DNA from: Rotaria sp. Silwood1 | Taxonomy: Eukaryota > Rotifera > Eurotatoria > Philodinida > Philodinidae | DNA: 64,000 bases | NCBI GenBank assembly: GCA_905250075.1 | Contig: CAJNOP010000002.1 | Location: forward strand, 2,795,867-2,859,866 | Reading direction: 5' to 3' | In this document: piece after piece, positions 26,636-41,065 of the stretch | Layout: every line of letters begins with the position of its first letter | Numbering within the stretch: the first letter of the stretch is position 1 | Position numbers and translations under genes: made by a program | The notes under the pieces: model-generated | What the model was told of the DNA's origin: nothing | The model's database searches: none | What the model saw: the letters and a program-made list of their open reading frames with translations, nothing else

Positions 26636-29600
26636 TGTTGTCTTTCGAATAGAAAAATACTCGACAATCTAATGATGAATGCAATTGTTGAATACAATTT
26701 ATATTCGTATTTATATATCAATTAAATAAAAGATTTTATTTTGTTTTCTTTTTTTCTCATTACAAATATTAATACTTTTCTTTCAATGAGATTTACAATA
26801 GAGATTGAATTTAGTTTTTAATTTTCGTTTCTAATTCAAAAATCAATAAATGATTCTCTTCTATAATGTTCGAATCAAAATTATAGGAATCAAATTTCAA
26901 TTTTCGTTCTTAAAATTACAATGCATCTAGCAAGCGCTAAGAATAAAAGATTTTCTTTTTGAATAATTGTTTTTCTTTTTCATTATTAAAAAAAATTGAA
27001 TTAAAGTGTAATATATAAATGAATTTAGATATTTTCCATGAGACAAATCTTATAAAACTGTCAAACAAACAATATAAGTGAATTTGTTCTTCTTTAGTTA
27101 TTATACGTGACATTTTGTTAGACAAGAAAACTAGAACAAGGTATAAATGAATACGTGTGGGATAAAAAAATTGTCAGATACAATTAAAAAATATTGTCAA
27201 AGACAATCTTTTTCTATCACAATTATTTTGATTTTTATTTGAATTTATTCGATCTAAGGACAATCTAATTGATGAGGAAATTATTTTATTGCAATATATT
27301 TTACAACAAATGGCGCATACAAATCAAAATACTTCTACCAATCTGGTATAGTTTACGAAAAAAAATGTTTTAAGACTTTTATTGATTAACAATATTGGAC
27401 AAAAAATGAAATACTAAAATTCTGTTGAACGAGTTTTGTTTTGTTTCCTATATGTAAGATACAATTCTACTCATGAATATAAACTCCAATGAATTTATTA
27501 AAAATCAATTTCCATTGTTAAGCCCTGGCCGAGACTTTGAATTTGATATTAGTCATAATAACAAATGTGTTGAACAAAAAAGCAAAAGTATGCTAAAACT
27601 AAAGTCAAAAATAAACGTTTTGATTTTTCGCAGTTCTATTTGTCATATAATATAGTTTGATCGTTTATTAATTCATCTGAAGCACCCATTTATCATCCAT
27701 TTTGAAACTAATTTCTTATTCTATGAGATAATGTTTTTTTTCACCGATATCTAATTGTAAAGAACAATATTGCCAAGAGTTTTTCTCGCTGAATTGGTAT
27801 TTATTTCAATATCATGTATATTATATTTTTTATTATTGTCTTAAGATCTATGCAAAGTATAGTCGTCCGATAGCTGGCAACAATCGTCGAGTTCATTAAT
27901 TACCTGAAAACAATAAAAATAACGAGATTTTTCGTTATTCTGACATCAGAAAATATTTTATTCTTCTATAAAGATGCAGATAATGAAACAACAAAATAGC
28001 TTGGAAAGGGTTGTATTAACATTGCATGACAGTTGATATATTAGAAAGTAAATTGCATTATACCATAGTACAGCAAGTATTATCTCGATGTTTCTATACT
28101 TTTTCTTTATGTTATATTAATGATGAATCTCTGTATACAAAAGTATCAACATTTATATTGGGATGACGTCGGTCTTTTTCCTAATATGTATATGCATCGT
28201 AATTTCTGAAACGAAGGTTTCTAACTAATTGATTGCTTGTTTTTGAAAACACACATTACTGTAAATAGGGCATAATGGGGACTAGCCGAAGGCAAACAAT
28301 ACATGGGAGAGTGGTGTAGTGACTTTTTTGGAAGAATATAAAGTCTTTTTTTTATAATAAAACATACGAAAAACTTTCAAATACGATGGGAGAAAACAAA
28401 AAGTGTTCTTGACCTTCAATACTTTAACTGTACGAATTTTCTTTCGACAGCTTCTACTATTTTTTCAATACTTGGTAAAGATACGTAAAGTTTAAATTTG
28501 TGAGTATTGCGAAATAAGAAACAAAGGATTAGATACATTTATGGCAATCAATCATTTGATATCTTTGTTTTGTACTTTAGATCAACACAAACGTGATGTT
28601 TTTTTCAACAGAAAATACTGCAATCAACAATTATCACTATTAAGACAAGAAAAACTTGTGCGATTGTTAATTTCTTTACAATACTCTTGAATATTCTTTT
28701 TTTTTTCTTGATAACACATGCATTACTACTCATCTTGAATCTAAATTTTCGTCATTCTTGAAAACATTTGAGAGAATATCTGCTGAAAAAGCATCGTTTA
28801 AAGTAAAAAATATGGCATAAAAGTCTACAGAATAATATATTTTGTAGAATACCATAATTGCAACATTGTCATCAACTATAATAATTCATATATCGAAATC
28901 AATACACTATAATTCGGTCTAATCAAAACAATCCAAGTTCTCAAGTGTATTGAATCTCATAATAGGATAAAACTTATTAATTTATAAGATTCGAAAAAAA
29001 ATATATTAATATAATTATTTCCTTAAAAAAAGACTATTCTTCTTACTATCTAACAGATGATTATATTTGTTTGAAAAATTTTAATAATATATGTACATTT
29101 TTTGTTGCCTATCAGTTAATAATGTGTTCGTGATAAAATATGAAAGAGTGCTAGAAAACACTTCTGGAAAAATTAAACACAAGAAATTATCTTATCAATT
29201 ACATACAATAATTTGTTTTTTCATTTTTAAATAAGATAAATAAGAACGATGTCCAAAGTAGATTATGATTGTTTTTTTTCTCGAGAGAGCAGAATTTGTC
29301 TTAATCCTATTTATGAAAATGTTTCATAAATGTCAGTTTTAATAAAATAACATAACATGCTAGCTTTTCAGCAATGCTGTCAGATTATCATTCTTTTCTA
29401 TTTATGATTTTCAGTTTGCTAGAAATGTTTTCGTTGCTAATACGTATTCAAATAAAGAATAAAGCTTAATAAAAAAAAAAAAAAAGTCTATGATAAATAA
29501 TAAGTTCTATATTTTTCTTATCGAAATAATTAGCTTAAAATTATCGAAACTTCGATTGACATTTAATATTTCATGTTGATTTTTGTTGAGCGATCGTTTT

Positions 29601-32452
29601 ATTTAACCGATAAGTTTTTCAGTAAAAAAACAAGTCATTAGAAAACAGTAACAATATAAGTAATCATCGTTCACCATAAGACATTATTTTTAACGATTTA
29701 AAGTTTGAATTTCATTTATGTTATAGTATAAATAATTTAAGTTGATTACTGAATACAGTTCGACTTCTTTATTTATTTTTGTATGCAAACATATCTCAAT
29801 GTCATTTATTTATTTATCATGTTCTTCTGTCTCTTTGATAAACATGTCTGAGTACTTTGCTTGTTTGTTTTTATTTGCTAATGTTTAGTCTTTCTTATGA
29901 TTTTCTCACATCGTATAACTCTGGGAGAGGATCATTATCAATCTGAACTCAATCAATTATATAGAGTAAAACATTCGTTTATTTTAGTTATCTGCCGACA
30001 TAATTAGTACATATATATCAGTCAAACATAAATTATAATTTCTAGCGAAGTAACATACATTATTCATAATACTAAGGATATTTTAACGCAATATATAACT
30101 TACTTTCGAATATCAATAACTGTTAACTCTGTAACATTTTTCTTTTTTCAAGAGTTCCAGAAAAGAAGGCGATAATTTAATACATTTCTCTATATGTGCT
30201 ACGCATTCTTGTCATTTGATTGAATAGTAATAAAAAAAAAGATACTTACACAAAAAAATATGTCGAGATTGACTACTAATTGATTAGGTAGAACATTCTA
30301 ATAATAGTTCTTAGCAAAAAACAACTCATTATAATCATCATATTTCATGTCTAAATAATGAATTTAATATAATTGATAATGTGTAGATTTAATATATAAT
30401 ATTATCTATTTATTAAAGACCAACTTGCAAAGTCATATTGATAAAAGTCGTATATTAATGTGAATAGGTTTTATTCAGATGAAATATTTATATAATGAGT
30501 TATTATCTTAATTCTTTATAAATTGATATTGACCTAATGACATAAATGATGTTAATTGTTAAGTTCAAATTTATTTTTTGTTTTTCTCATAAAATAGACT
30601 TCTTTCAAATTATTTTGCTCAACGATTGTTTTCTATTTCAATATCGTCAATTTAAGATAAGATACTCACTATATATGAAGGAGATTCTTTTTTTTTGGTA
30701 GGTTCTTTTCCTTGTTAACTTGACTTTCTGCTTATCAATGCAAAAGCTAAGCTACTATTGACAACGTGACAATTGAGCTAATAAGAATATAAATTTATAT
30801 ATTATAAGAGTGTTAAATTCCATCAACAACAAGATTAAGTTGTCAGAATTATTTTTCTGCAAAAAAAGAGGAAGTTTATTCAAGCAAATGACAACGTTGA
30901 ATTATAGTCATGCAGGCTATTTTGTCAAATAAATCTTCTATATGAGAAACAACAACGATCATTTTCAAATATAGTGCTTTTAAGTGTGTGATAATTTCTT
31001 TTTTTTCTTTTATATATGTCTTATAAAAAAAAAATTTTTTATGCTAAAGAAAGATGGTAAGTTTTCTTTCATTCATAGCATGAATAATAATTGCTCGGCT
31101 ATTTCTTTTCTTTTTTTTTTGTTGTTGTTTCTTGCTGTTGTCATTTTTTATTATACGTAAAAGTCCGTTTAGTTTATTTGTTATCGAGAATCATGACTTG
31201 CACCACATAGGAATACCAGTAGACGCAGAAAAATCCCTTTCCGCCGTTCACCATTTCCTTCCGGCTTAACGACATGTCTTATTCCTTTTGCATCATTCTT
31301 TTACATTCTGACGATGTAATGAACATACGGTAGGTTTTTAAAATCATAATACAGAAACTGACTAACTAACAATCTTTCTCAAATAACAAAATATGTTATT
31401 TCATCTCTACATGTATGATGAACAACCTTAATTGTGCTGATTTCATTCATTTTTTTTCTTTAACAATAAAAAAGAAAAAGAAAAAGAGGAAAAAGTTGCT
31501 CCATCACATCATATATATATATAATTTTCTGTCTCTGGGTGACATGCAATGAAGCATAAGTTGTTCTTGAAAGAATAACTATAATGGAACTCATAGTAAA
31601 TATCTCTAGTAAAGTTCATCGATATTAATGAGTTCGGAAAAAAAAGACAATACAGAGACAAAAAGTAGCATTTCACTTATAAAAGAGAAATAGTAAGATA
31701 AAGACAGTAAAATAAGAGGCAAGAGACTGAAATTACTTCTTTCTTTCTTTTTTTTCTAGGCTTGATTACTATTAGTAGTAGACCTTTTTGATTTCAAGAT
31801 GCAGTGAGCGGAATGAATAGCAGTAATACCAATGCAACTAAAGAGAACAAAAGGGCGGAGCAAGAAAAAAAGAAGAAAAAATAAAGATTTGACGTTCATG
31901 AACGAACTCATCAGGGATTGTCACTTTTCTGCCTCGACTATTTGCTTCGTCTTTTTTCTCAGATGATTGTCAAAAAAATTGCAAAATGATTCTTACATAT
32001 ATATGAGAACTTCTCTATTATTCAGTTATGGTCATTTTTTAACTTGAACAAATTAAAAGGCAACAAAGAACATTAATTGAGATATGATACTATGTTGAAA
32101 TTTATTATATTGCATTTGGTCTTTGTGTTGCCTGCCAATATGTCAAGTTTTTCTTTACGACAAATCTAATCATATTTTCTCTTCGGCTCCTTTTTTGAGC
32201 TTGACATCGTCGTTGTTATTCGTCTTCTCCATTATTATTAAATGATAGAAGAACAAGCGTTTTTTTATAGAAGAAAAACGGGGGAGAGAGAGAGAGAACT
32301 AGAAAAAAAAGAAATCAAAAGAAATGTTCATGCCAGGTTTGCATGTTTTATGCTTGCTTTTAGATGAATTGACCTGAAGCTGTCTTTTTTCAACCGAAAA
32401 TGCCAAGCGTGCATATATGTGTATACATAAAATTAAAAATGATACATAAGAA
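26636..32452. other. 5.8-kb region without recognisable genes
   Basis: Very AT-rich. I find no open frame with coding character beyond short low-complexity ones, no tRNA or rRNA, and no clear terminal repeats. The stretch from about 31200 is mixed in composition, including a purine-rich block at about 31640-31890 and a GA repeat at 32280-32300. It would contain the EPAC promoter and 5' untranslated sequence. Confidence 0.4.
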
Positions 32453-35400
32453 ATGAAAATATTAAGTGGTTCACCACTGGCTGATAAATTACAAGCACCT
32501 ATTGTATCATTGGATTGGACGGAATGCTTAGACAAACGGTAAAATATTTTTATTGAAAAAACATTTTGAACTCAATTTTCTTGATTGTTTTTTCATTTAG
32601 ACCAACTGATCGCACTAGTGATGACTTAGATACAATATTTTCAAAATTGAAAGATGTTAAAGCATTCGAAAAATTTCATCCGTTACTTATTCAACAACTT
32701 TGTTACTATAGTTATTTTGAAAGTTTAGAAAAAGGTGTTACACGTAAGAAAATCTCTTTTCTTTTTGTAAATAAAACACTTATTCTTTTCCCGTAATTAG
32801 TCTTTCGTACGGGTGATCTTGGTGCCAATTGGTTTGCTATTCTCAGTGGTAGTGTTGATGTTTGTGTTCCAGCAGAAAATGGCAAGGTTAATATATTTTG
32901 ATTTAAATGTATGGAAATAAAAATTTTTTTTTCTTTTATTCATATTAGGGTCATACACTCATTTGTACATTAGAAGCAGGTGCTGCTTTTGGCGAATCAA
33001 TTTTATATGATGCACCTCGAAATGCTACAGTAATAACATCATCATCAGTAATGCTTTTAAGAGTTGAACAAAAAGATTTTAAAATATTATGGGAGGTAAA
33101 AACTATGAATTTAATTAAATGAGAATGAAGTAATTTAGTCTATACATATAATATTTAGCGTAATAAACAATACATGCACGGTGTGATAACTAGTCTTAGT
33201 CGATTAACTAATACATTAGGTAATAAATAAAATATTGAAATTACGAAAAAATACAACACAAAAAGAGTTTAGATCCAAAACGGCGTGCTTCTGAATTTGA
33301 TCCATCACTTCTTCCTCAAGTTGTTAGTTCGAAATTTACAAAAGATGATCCAAGTTTGTATATGATTTTTATTTAATTATTAAATTCAAATTGATTTTGT
33401 AATTTTTTTTTTTCATCATTTATTTAGGTCGAAATCCTGCTTTGCCAATTACACCTGTACTTAGAATAACTATTATGTTTTATACAAAAACAAAAGTTTT
33501 TATTATTTGTTTTTTTTTTCTAGACTGCATCAGTTCGAATTCAACATGCTGCATATGTATTAAGAACATGTATACTTAGTAAAGCTTCACAGATGATTCG
33601 TGATCGTAAATATCATCTTAAAATGCACCGTAGTTGTTTAGTTGGTTCTGAAATGGTTGATTGGCTTATTCATCAAAGTCCTCGTCAGTTAAAATTACAA
33701 TTTTATGATTATTATAATTTACCATTCATTTTTAGTAGTTCATTCTCGAAGTCAAGCAGTCGGCATGTGGCAAGCATTATTAGAAGAAGCAGCTATTGCA
33801 CATGGTACGAAACTGTTCTTTTTCTTGTACTAATGAATAAAAGATAGCATTCTTTTTATTTTTTGTTTTACTCATTAGTATCACAAGAACATTATTTTAA
33901 AGATAAATATTTATTTTATCGTTTTTCTGGTGATGAAAGTGGAACATTGACAAGGCCAAGCAACACAGAAGAAAATGAATGTGAAGAACAATTAAATGAT
34001 GTTATTCTTACTTTAGCACAAGTTGGACCAGATGCAATGCTTCGAATGATATTGAGAAAACCGTATTGCATATATTTTATTTAAGTATTTTGTATGGTTA
34101 TTTTATTTTTCTAGACCTCATGAACGAACAATTGATGATTTAGAAATAATCTATGATGAATTATTACATATTAAAGCTCTTTCACATTTATCATCACTCG
34201 TTAAACGTGAATTAGCTAGTGTATTAATTTTTGAAGCTCATCCATTTAAAGGCGAAGTTTGTAAGAAAATAATCAAATATAATTTTTTTCTACAAGCAAA
34301 AATATTTTTAATGATTTTTATTGTTTTGCTACTTTAGTATTTAGTCAAGGTGATGAAGGCAGCTCATGGTACATAATATTAAAAGGTTCAGTTCAATGTA
34401 TTATTTATGGTAAAGGTATTGTTGGAACACTTCATGAAGGTGATGATTTTGGTAAATTAAGTTTAGTTAATAATTCTCCAAGGTAATAGTTATAATAATT
34501 AATTATATATAAATATCTAATTCATTCTTTTTATTTGTGTTTATTTATTTTATCTTGAATAGAACGGCAACAATTGTTTTAAATGAAGATAATACACATT
34601 TTTTACGTGTTGATAAAGATGATTTCAACCGTGTACTTCGTGATGTTGAAGCAAATACAATCAAATTAAAAGAATTTGGTAAAGATGTTCTTATACTTGA
34701 TAAAGTTCCAATTAATGTTAAATCAACTGATGGAACATATCAAGTTTGTTATAAGTATGTAAAAAAATAAATAAATAAACCTCTCTTTGCAATAGAATGT
34801 TCCTGAGTCTTCTACTATGTTGAGACATACAAAGTTTTAAGGAAGTTCTTCTATGGAGTCTAATATGTTTTCATAATTTCTAATTAAGAAAAAAACGTCT
34901 TTCAGAAAATTAAAATAATTTTGCAGATTTAAAAAAATGGCTTCTAGAGTTTTATATGCTCAACAATAGTGTAAGCTGTAGTCTCCTGAGATTTCTATCT
35001 TGGAATCCTAAAAACTACGCATATTTTAGTTAGATATGTGCAGAGTTACTCTATTTTGTGATACTAGCTACACATTGCCCTATCCAGTCATGAGCCATTT
35101 GACAATGTTCGATGGTTCGAGAGTTTATTATCAAAGGATTTTTTGAAAATAGTAACAATTGTCCATAACTGCTCAATCTTCAAAATAGTTTGATTGGTAA
35201 ATATACCACAAATAAAACTTCTCAACTATACCACTGAAGCTACGGTAAAGGTTAGCAAATTTTTCCCAGTTAGGGTATATAGTGCGAAAAAAGCTTACTG
35301 TACACATCTCTACCAGGATTCTATTTGTGGTATTTATCACTTTAAAGTCTTTCAACTAGGATAGTTTTAAGAAAGAGTGAAATAAAATTTCGCAGGATAA

Positions 35401-38400
35401 GACAAAGGTATCTAGTCAAACAAGAGCTCATTTTTACGCGTAAAACAAACATGCATTTTACTTTGAAAACAATGATTATTTATGCTGTAAAAAGCAAGTT
35501 TAGAGCATTATCGTCTACAGATTTGCTTCTCTTTTCAAACATAGAAATTTTTAGAAAACGTAAAAAATGCAGATTTTAACGTATAAAAGTGCGTTTTGTC
35601 TTATCGATTTGGTCCTTCTGTCCAGATCGAAAAAATCGGTCGTAAACTTTATAAAGCGGCAAAAATCAACGTCTTTAGATTGCTGTTTTTTCCTAATTGA
35701 AATTTTAATTTTTCGACAAATCAATTAATTAAGGGGAGTTCTTTATTACGTCCAGTCCATTCTTTTCCTAAGGGTTGTCTCTTATGAGTGAGAAGTTTTT
35801 TTTCAAATAATAAACAAATTTGTTTTTTTTTTTTAATTTCTTTTTGTGAATATAAAGATATTCTGTTATGTCTGGTACAGCTGAAAAAATACTTGAATAT
35901 TTACTTGAAACATATATTTGTGTTAATTATGAAGAAGGTGATACAAATCTTGATGATTTTCTTTCAACTTATGTTGTTTTTATGCCAACAAATCAAATAT
36001 GTGCAACATTACTTGCAATATATAAAGCTAAACCACAACAGCGTGTTGGTGAAAATACAGATTTAACATTACGAGAAAAAGTTAAAGTAATAAGATTTAT
36101 TCTTGAATGGCATAGTGCATCAAAAGAAACTTTTTTTGAAGATTCAAGAATAACTGTTTTTCTTAATGTAAATATTTCTGCTGTTTTGTTTTCTATAAGA
36201 AAAAAATCATTCTAATTAAGATTTTATTATAGGATTTACATCATTTAATTCGTATAGATGTTAAAGTTTATCCTCAATTGAAAGAAGAAATAAAATTACT
36301 TGAATCGACTATGGAAAATGATTCGTAATTATTGAAAATTGTTTTCTTTCGTTTATTTTTAACCGTTTTTAATTATAGAGAATCTAAAGAAACACATAAA
36401 AGTAAACTACCATGGAAACAACGAAATAGTATTGATAAACCAAAAATGATACGTCCATCGGATGAAGGTTATTCATTTTTGACTAGATAAAATTCCAAGA
36501 AAAAAAATGATTATAATTTTGTGTTTTTTTTTGGAAAAAAAATAGTTATCTGTAAAGTTTATTGTGCTGATCATACGTATACAACAATGAAGATGAGAGT
36601 TGATACTCCAGCTTCAAGAATTATTCGATTGGCAGCTGATAAACTGGGTTTACGTTCTGATCAACCTGATGATTTAAAATTATGTGAAGTCAAATCTACA
36701 GGAGGTAGAATTTATTTATTTGATTAAGATTACAACCTTTATAAAGAATTTATTTTTTATTTTAGAAAGACTCTTATATAAAGAAAGTGATTTGAGTATT
36801 TCGTATGGCTTATCATTAAACGGTCGTCTTTTTTTGGCACCTGGTGATCATCTCGATGCTTTGGTATGTAATAAGAAAAAGTGATGAATTTTCCGATTTA
36901 TTCATCTTTGTGTATATGATTAATTACGAAAAGAGTATCAAAAGATTCCTATTGTCAATCAAGCGTAGTTAAAAGTAAAAAAAAGATTTCGAATGTATAA
37001 GTTTCATATTTACAATATGTTCCAAAAGTTCATACGGAAAAGTTTGCGTAATTATCTCTTATACGATGTAAACGATTTAAGTATTTCTTTTATTCGAAAT
37101 CATTAAAAAAAAATACGCTGCATAATGTTTATTCTTGTGACTTTTGATATTTTTTTCAACATAAGTATCAAAGTAATATAGTTTTACCTCGATCTTATGA
37201 ATTTTCTTTGTGAAATTATTAGACAAAGGCCTCTCTTATGTCTTTATTAGAAGATATTCAGCCATATTTTGACTGATTGTTTTTTGCGCAATGTAACAGA
37301 TTGTTGTAACTATTCGAACAATTAATAGTGGCAGATTCTGACAAGTATCATGAACATCATTGATTTTCTCTTCTATAATTTTTGAGGATCTTTCAGATTG
37401 CCTGCTATACTATTTTCGCATTTCTAAAGTAGTCTATATCTGACATCTGTATGCCAAAGTCAATTTGTATTTGTCTTTTAACAACAATCAATGACGTAAA
37501 TTTGACCATTAACAAAACTATTTTTATTCTAATAATGATAAGCATAGACATTTATCTAAAATATTCCAAACAAAACTTCAAAAAATATACTATAATATGA
37601 TTTTTAAAAATATGTAACTAGTGTCAACTATTTTAGAATTATTGACATGAAATTTCCGCACGGACTCTTTCAGATACTCTGTAAAATAAATATAGAAAAT
37701 ACTTTTTCATTAGATTAGTGGTGTTGTTTCCTTTTAAATAAAAGGGTGAAAAGTAGATTATGTAGAATAGACTCATTAACTCATTAAAAAAAAAATATTT
37801 CAATTGTGTTCAAAATAGAAAATATTTTAGACGTGATGGCCTAAATATGTATTTTACAGATACTAGAAGAGTTCAATCAAATCTCAATAGAATTATTTCC
37901 CATTGCAATAAGTACTTTCAAAGAAATTTCCAATGAATTTAAATGAAAACCACGAGTTTCTACAATTCCAAAGTAAAAACAATTCTAAAAGATATTGAAT
38001 TTACATCCAAATTTGATGAAAATATCAGAGCAAAGAACTTAATCTTAATAGTTAACTTCAAAAGATAATAAATTAAAATTTTTTCATCAGTTAAAGTCAA
38101 CAATATAAAACAAATAAATAATTCTTTTTCATTAAAATTAGAAACTTTGAATAAATTAAAATTTCTCATATTTATTTGTGAAGTTTTCTTCATGTTCATT
38201 CTATTAAATGGTTCCTATAGACTTTATGATCGATAAAATGTTAAACAGATTGACATCTCTTGTGATTGTCACTGAAAGTTTCTATGTCGTTCCGGTGAAA
38301 ACCCCTTTGAAAAATGTTGAGTCTTTCCTAATTTGAAATGAGCAATAAACATCGGTCGTTGTGTAAACCGGAATTTCATCATTTGAGGCTTGACATTTTG

Positions 38401-40400
38401 TCCAATTTCTGGCGAACTTTTGACAATAAAAAGATTGCCTAAATTCCTGCGGAAAATGAGACAAAATATCGAAATTATAGAGCTACATCGATATTCTTGT
38501 CTCATTCCACTATGATTCATCAGTCAATCGAAATTTCAACAATCTGTTTTGTCGTCGAGATTTTTATAAATTGTCGAAATTCTACATAACCGATAGTTGT
38601 CACTTATAGAGTGATACTGTGAAAGAGAACTATTTCATGCGGTATTTTTTTTTTCAACTCTATCACAATCTTTCCATGAATGGGAACGATCTTTGTACGT
38701 TAATAGTCTTATATCCTGTAGTAAAAATGAAAGAAATTTAGTTGCTGTTATTCTCATTTAAAAAGAAAAATCATATTTATGAGTTTTCTCGACAAATTTA
38801 CTATTGTTTTCTTTTATTTATCAATGGAAAGATTAAAATTAATTTGAATTTAGGTACCTTTGCCTGAACAAGAAGGTCCACAACGTGGTACATGGCAAAA
38901 ATTAGAAATGTTTGGTTCAAAAGAACTTGCTTATGCTATTACAATGCATGATTATGAATTATTTATGGCTATTAATCAAGTATGATTCAATATTTAGTTT
39001 TGTTTCTTATTGAAAAAACTTTTCTCGTCTTTTCCATAGCATGAACTTCTCTATCAAGTATTTGGTCGATATAAATATGGAAAAATAACAGCAAATTTAG
39101 ATATATTTATGAGACGATTTAATGAAATTCAATATTGGATTGTAACAGAAATATGTTTAACACCAAGTCCTGGTAAACGTGTACAACTTTTAAGAAAATT
39201 TATTAAACTTGCATCTTAGTAAGTTTAAATGAATTCAATAGATTGGCGAATGGTTTTTTAACTCATTTTTTTTTTGTTATCAATTAGTTGTAAAGAATAT
39301 CGAAATCTTAATTCATTTTTTGCTGTTGTAATGGGTCTTAGTAATATTGCTGTTAGTCGATTATCTTTAACTTGGGAAGTAAGTTATTGATATGAAATAT
39401 AGTTGTTTAAATATAAATAATATATTCTTTTAATAATAGAGATTACCAAGTAAAATTAAACGTATGTTTTCCGAATTTGAAACTTTAATGGATCCATCAC
39501 GTAATCATCGAGTTTATCGTTCAACATTAACAAAATTAACACCACCAACTATACTTTTTATGCCACTTTTACTTAAAGGTTTGTTTTTCATATATATTCA
39601 TGAAGTTTTTGTTTTATTTAAATTTACTTTTGAATTTTTGTCTAGATTTAACGTTTACACATGAAGGCAATAAAACTTATTTAATTGAAGGTTTAGTGAA
39701 TTTTGAAAAAATGGTAACAATTAATTTTTTAAATCTTTATTCAATTTAAGTTTATATATTGATTATCTTTTTCCAATATAGAGAATGTTATCACATACAA
39801 TGCGTACATTAAAAATATGTCGCAGTCAAACATTACGTAAGTCATAAAATATTTGATATATAGATAGATGAAAAAACTTAATCTGTTAAGTTCCATCTAG
39901 CCTATAGTCATGACATCTGAATATAAGTAGATTAGATTAGTACGACTATTATTTTACATCGAATTATTAATGACATTTTCATTTGATAGAATATATTTCA
40001 CTTATATATCAATGCTAGTGTCCAATCTCAGATTTGTAATTAGATGGACCCGATGGGCTCTAACGATCGATGTCTAATTAGAGACTAAGTATATTGCATT
40101 CTATGTGGAGATGTTGGTTGAGTGCAAAGGATGTATTGAAACATTTGTATGAAGTTGAATTCTAACACATTTCAGTTTTTTTTTTATTGAATAATATTTT
40201 CTTTTCATAGAATTACAAGTACCACAAGGAGCAAAAAACCTTTCAGAAATTCAAGAATATGTTCGGTATGTATAAACATTTAAAACATATTGAGAAGATT
40301 AATATTTCTCATTTTATTTTCTTCTAGTGAAATGAATGTTATTGATAATCAACGTATTCTAAATCAATTATCCAATAAATTAGAACCACGTCAAACATAG
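32453..40400 (+). CDS. RAPGEF4: cAMP-regulated Rap guanine nucleotide exchange factor (EPAC2 / RAPGEF4-like)
   Basis: Loads Rap1/Rap2 with GTP when cAMP binds. Twenty-six exons: 32453-32538, 32601-32743, 32801-32886, 32949-33095, 33159-33219, 33273-33353, 33428-33456, 33524-33683, 33736-33804, 33879-34062, 34115-34260, 34338-34482, 34563-34754, 35858-36167, 36233-36324, 36379-36467, 36546-36704, 36766-36863, 38854-38979, 39040-39218, 39288-39378, 39440-39578, 39646-39713, 39782-39836, 40211-40265, 40328-40400. The product is 1020 residues, close to human EPAC2. Order: cNMP domain A (about 45-150, [11 protein letters not shown]), DEP (about 225-305), cNMP domain B (about 395-480, [12 protein letters not shown]), REM (about 510-640), RA-like (about 673-758), CDC25 catalytic domain (about 765-1015). 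Two cNMP domains make it EPAC2- rather than EPAC1-like. Introns 13 and 18 are long. The exon 8 donor (GTCAGT) is the weakest junction. Confidence 0.95.
35396..35605. mobile_element. Short terminal-inverted-repeat element in EPAC intron 13 (possible MITE)
   Basis: GATAAGACAAA at 35396-35406 is exactly mirrored by TTTGTCTTATC at 35595-35605. Partial inner matches follow, such as ACGCGTAAAAC/TGCATTTT at the left against AATGCAGATTTTAACGTA at the right. About 210 bp, no coding capacity. Target-site duplication not obvious. Small size and TIR-only structure suit a MITE relic. Confidence 0.45.
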
Positions 40401-41065
40401 ATTTTGATAATAGGAACAAATCTATATATGTGATTTTTATAATACAGTTCAGCAATAATATTTTTTTTCTAAATATAATGTTTTTTTTTTGTGTCTTTAT
40501 ATTGTATTATATCAGGAAAATAAAATATATGTTGATATTAATAAAAAAATTCCGAATTAATACTGAAGGAAAAAAAAAACATGTTTTTCTGAGTTTTGAT
40601 CTCTGCATGTATTTATTTGTTCAAATGGTGCTTTATCTCTTTTGATCAACACAGTATGTCATACATGGATGAAAGAGATACTAAATATTAAAAAAAAAAA
40701 GAAAGAAAATTCACTATTTCGATATCTTATAGTTTATTTTCTTTTCTTTTTAATATCAAATGATCATACTGATATATAAACAAAACTGTTCGTCTCTTTT
40801 CTATCATAATAAAAATAATCATGATTACATTTTATTCATACTTACTTTCTTCCTGCTTGTCATCGATGATTTGTTTATTTTTTTTTATCAAATGAAGATA
40901 TCGACTTTTGATCACCAATGAACTGGAAATGGAACAGAAATGACACTAAACATGTATATATATATATATCAATCTTGCGCGAACTTTTATAAATATATGT
41001 AGATATATAATTAAAGCGCTTTTATTCTTGACTATAATGAAACAAATCTTGTAAAATAGCTAACA
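40401..41065. other. Intergenic region between EPAC and RFX genes
   Basis: Tandem genes on the same strand, 665 bp apart. Contains the EPAC 3' end (several AATAAA-like words from about 40515) and the RFX upstream region, with an AT dinucleotide run at about 40954-40970. No further gene. Confidence 0.4.
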
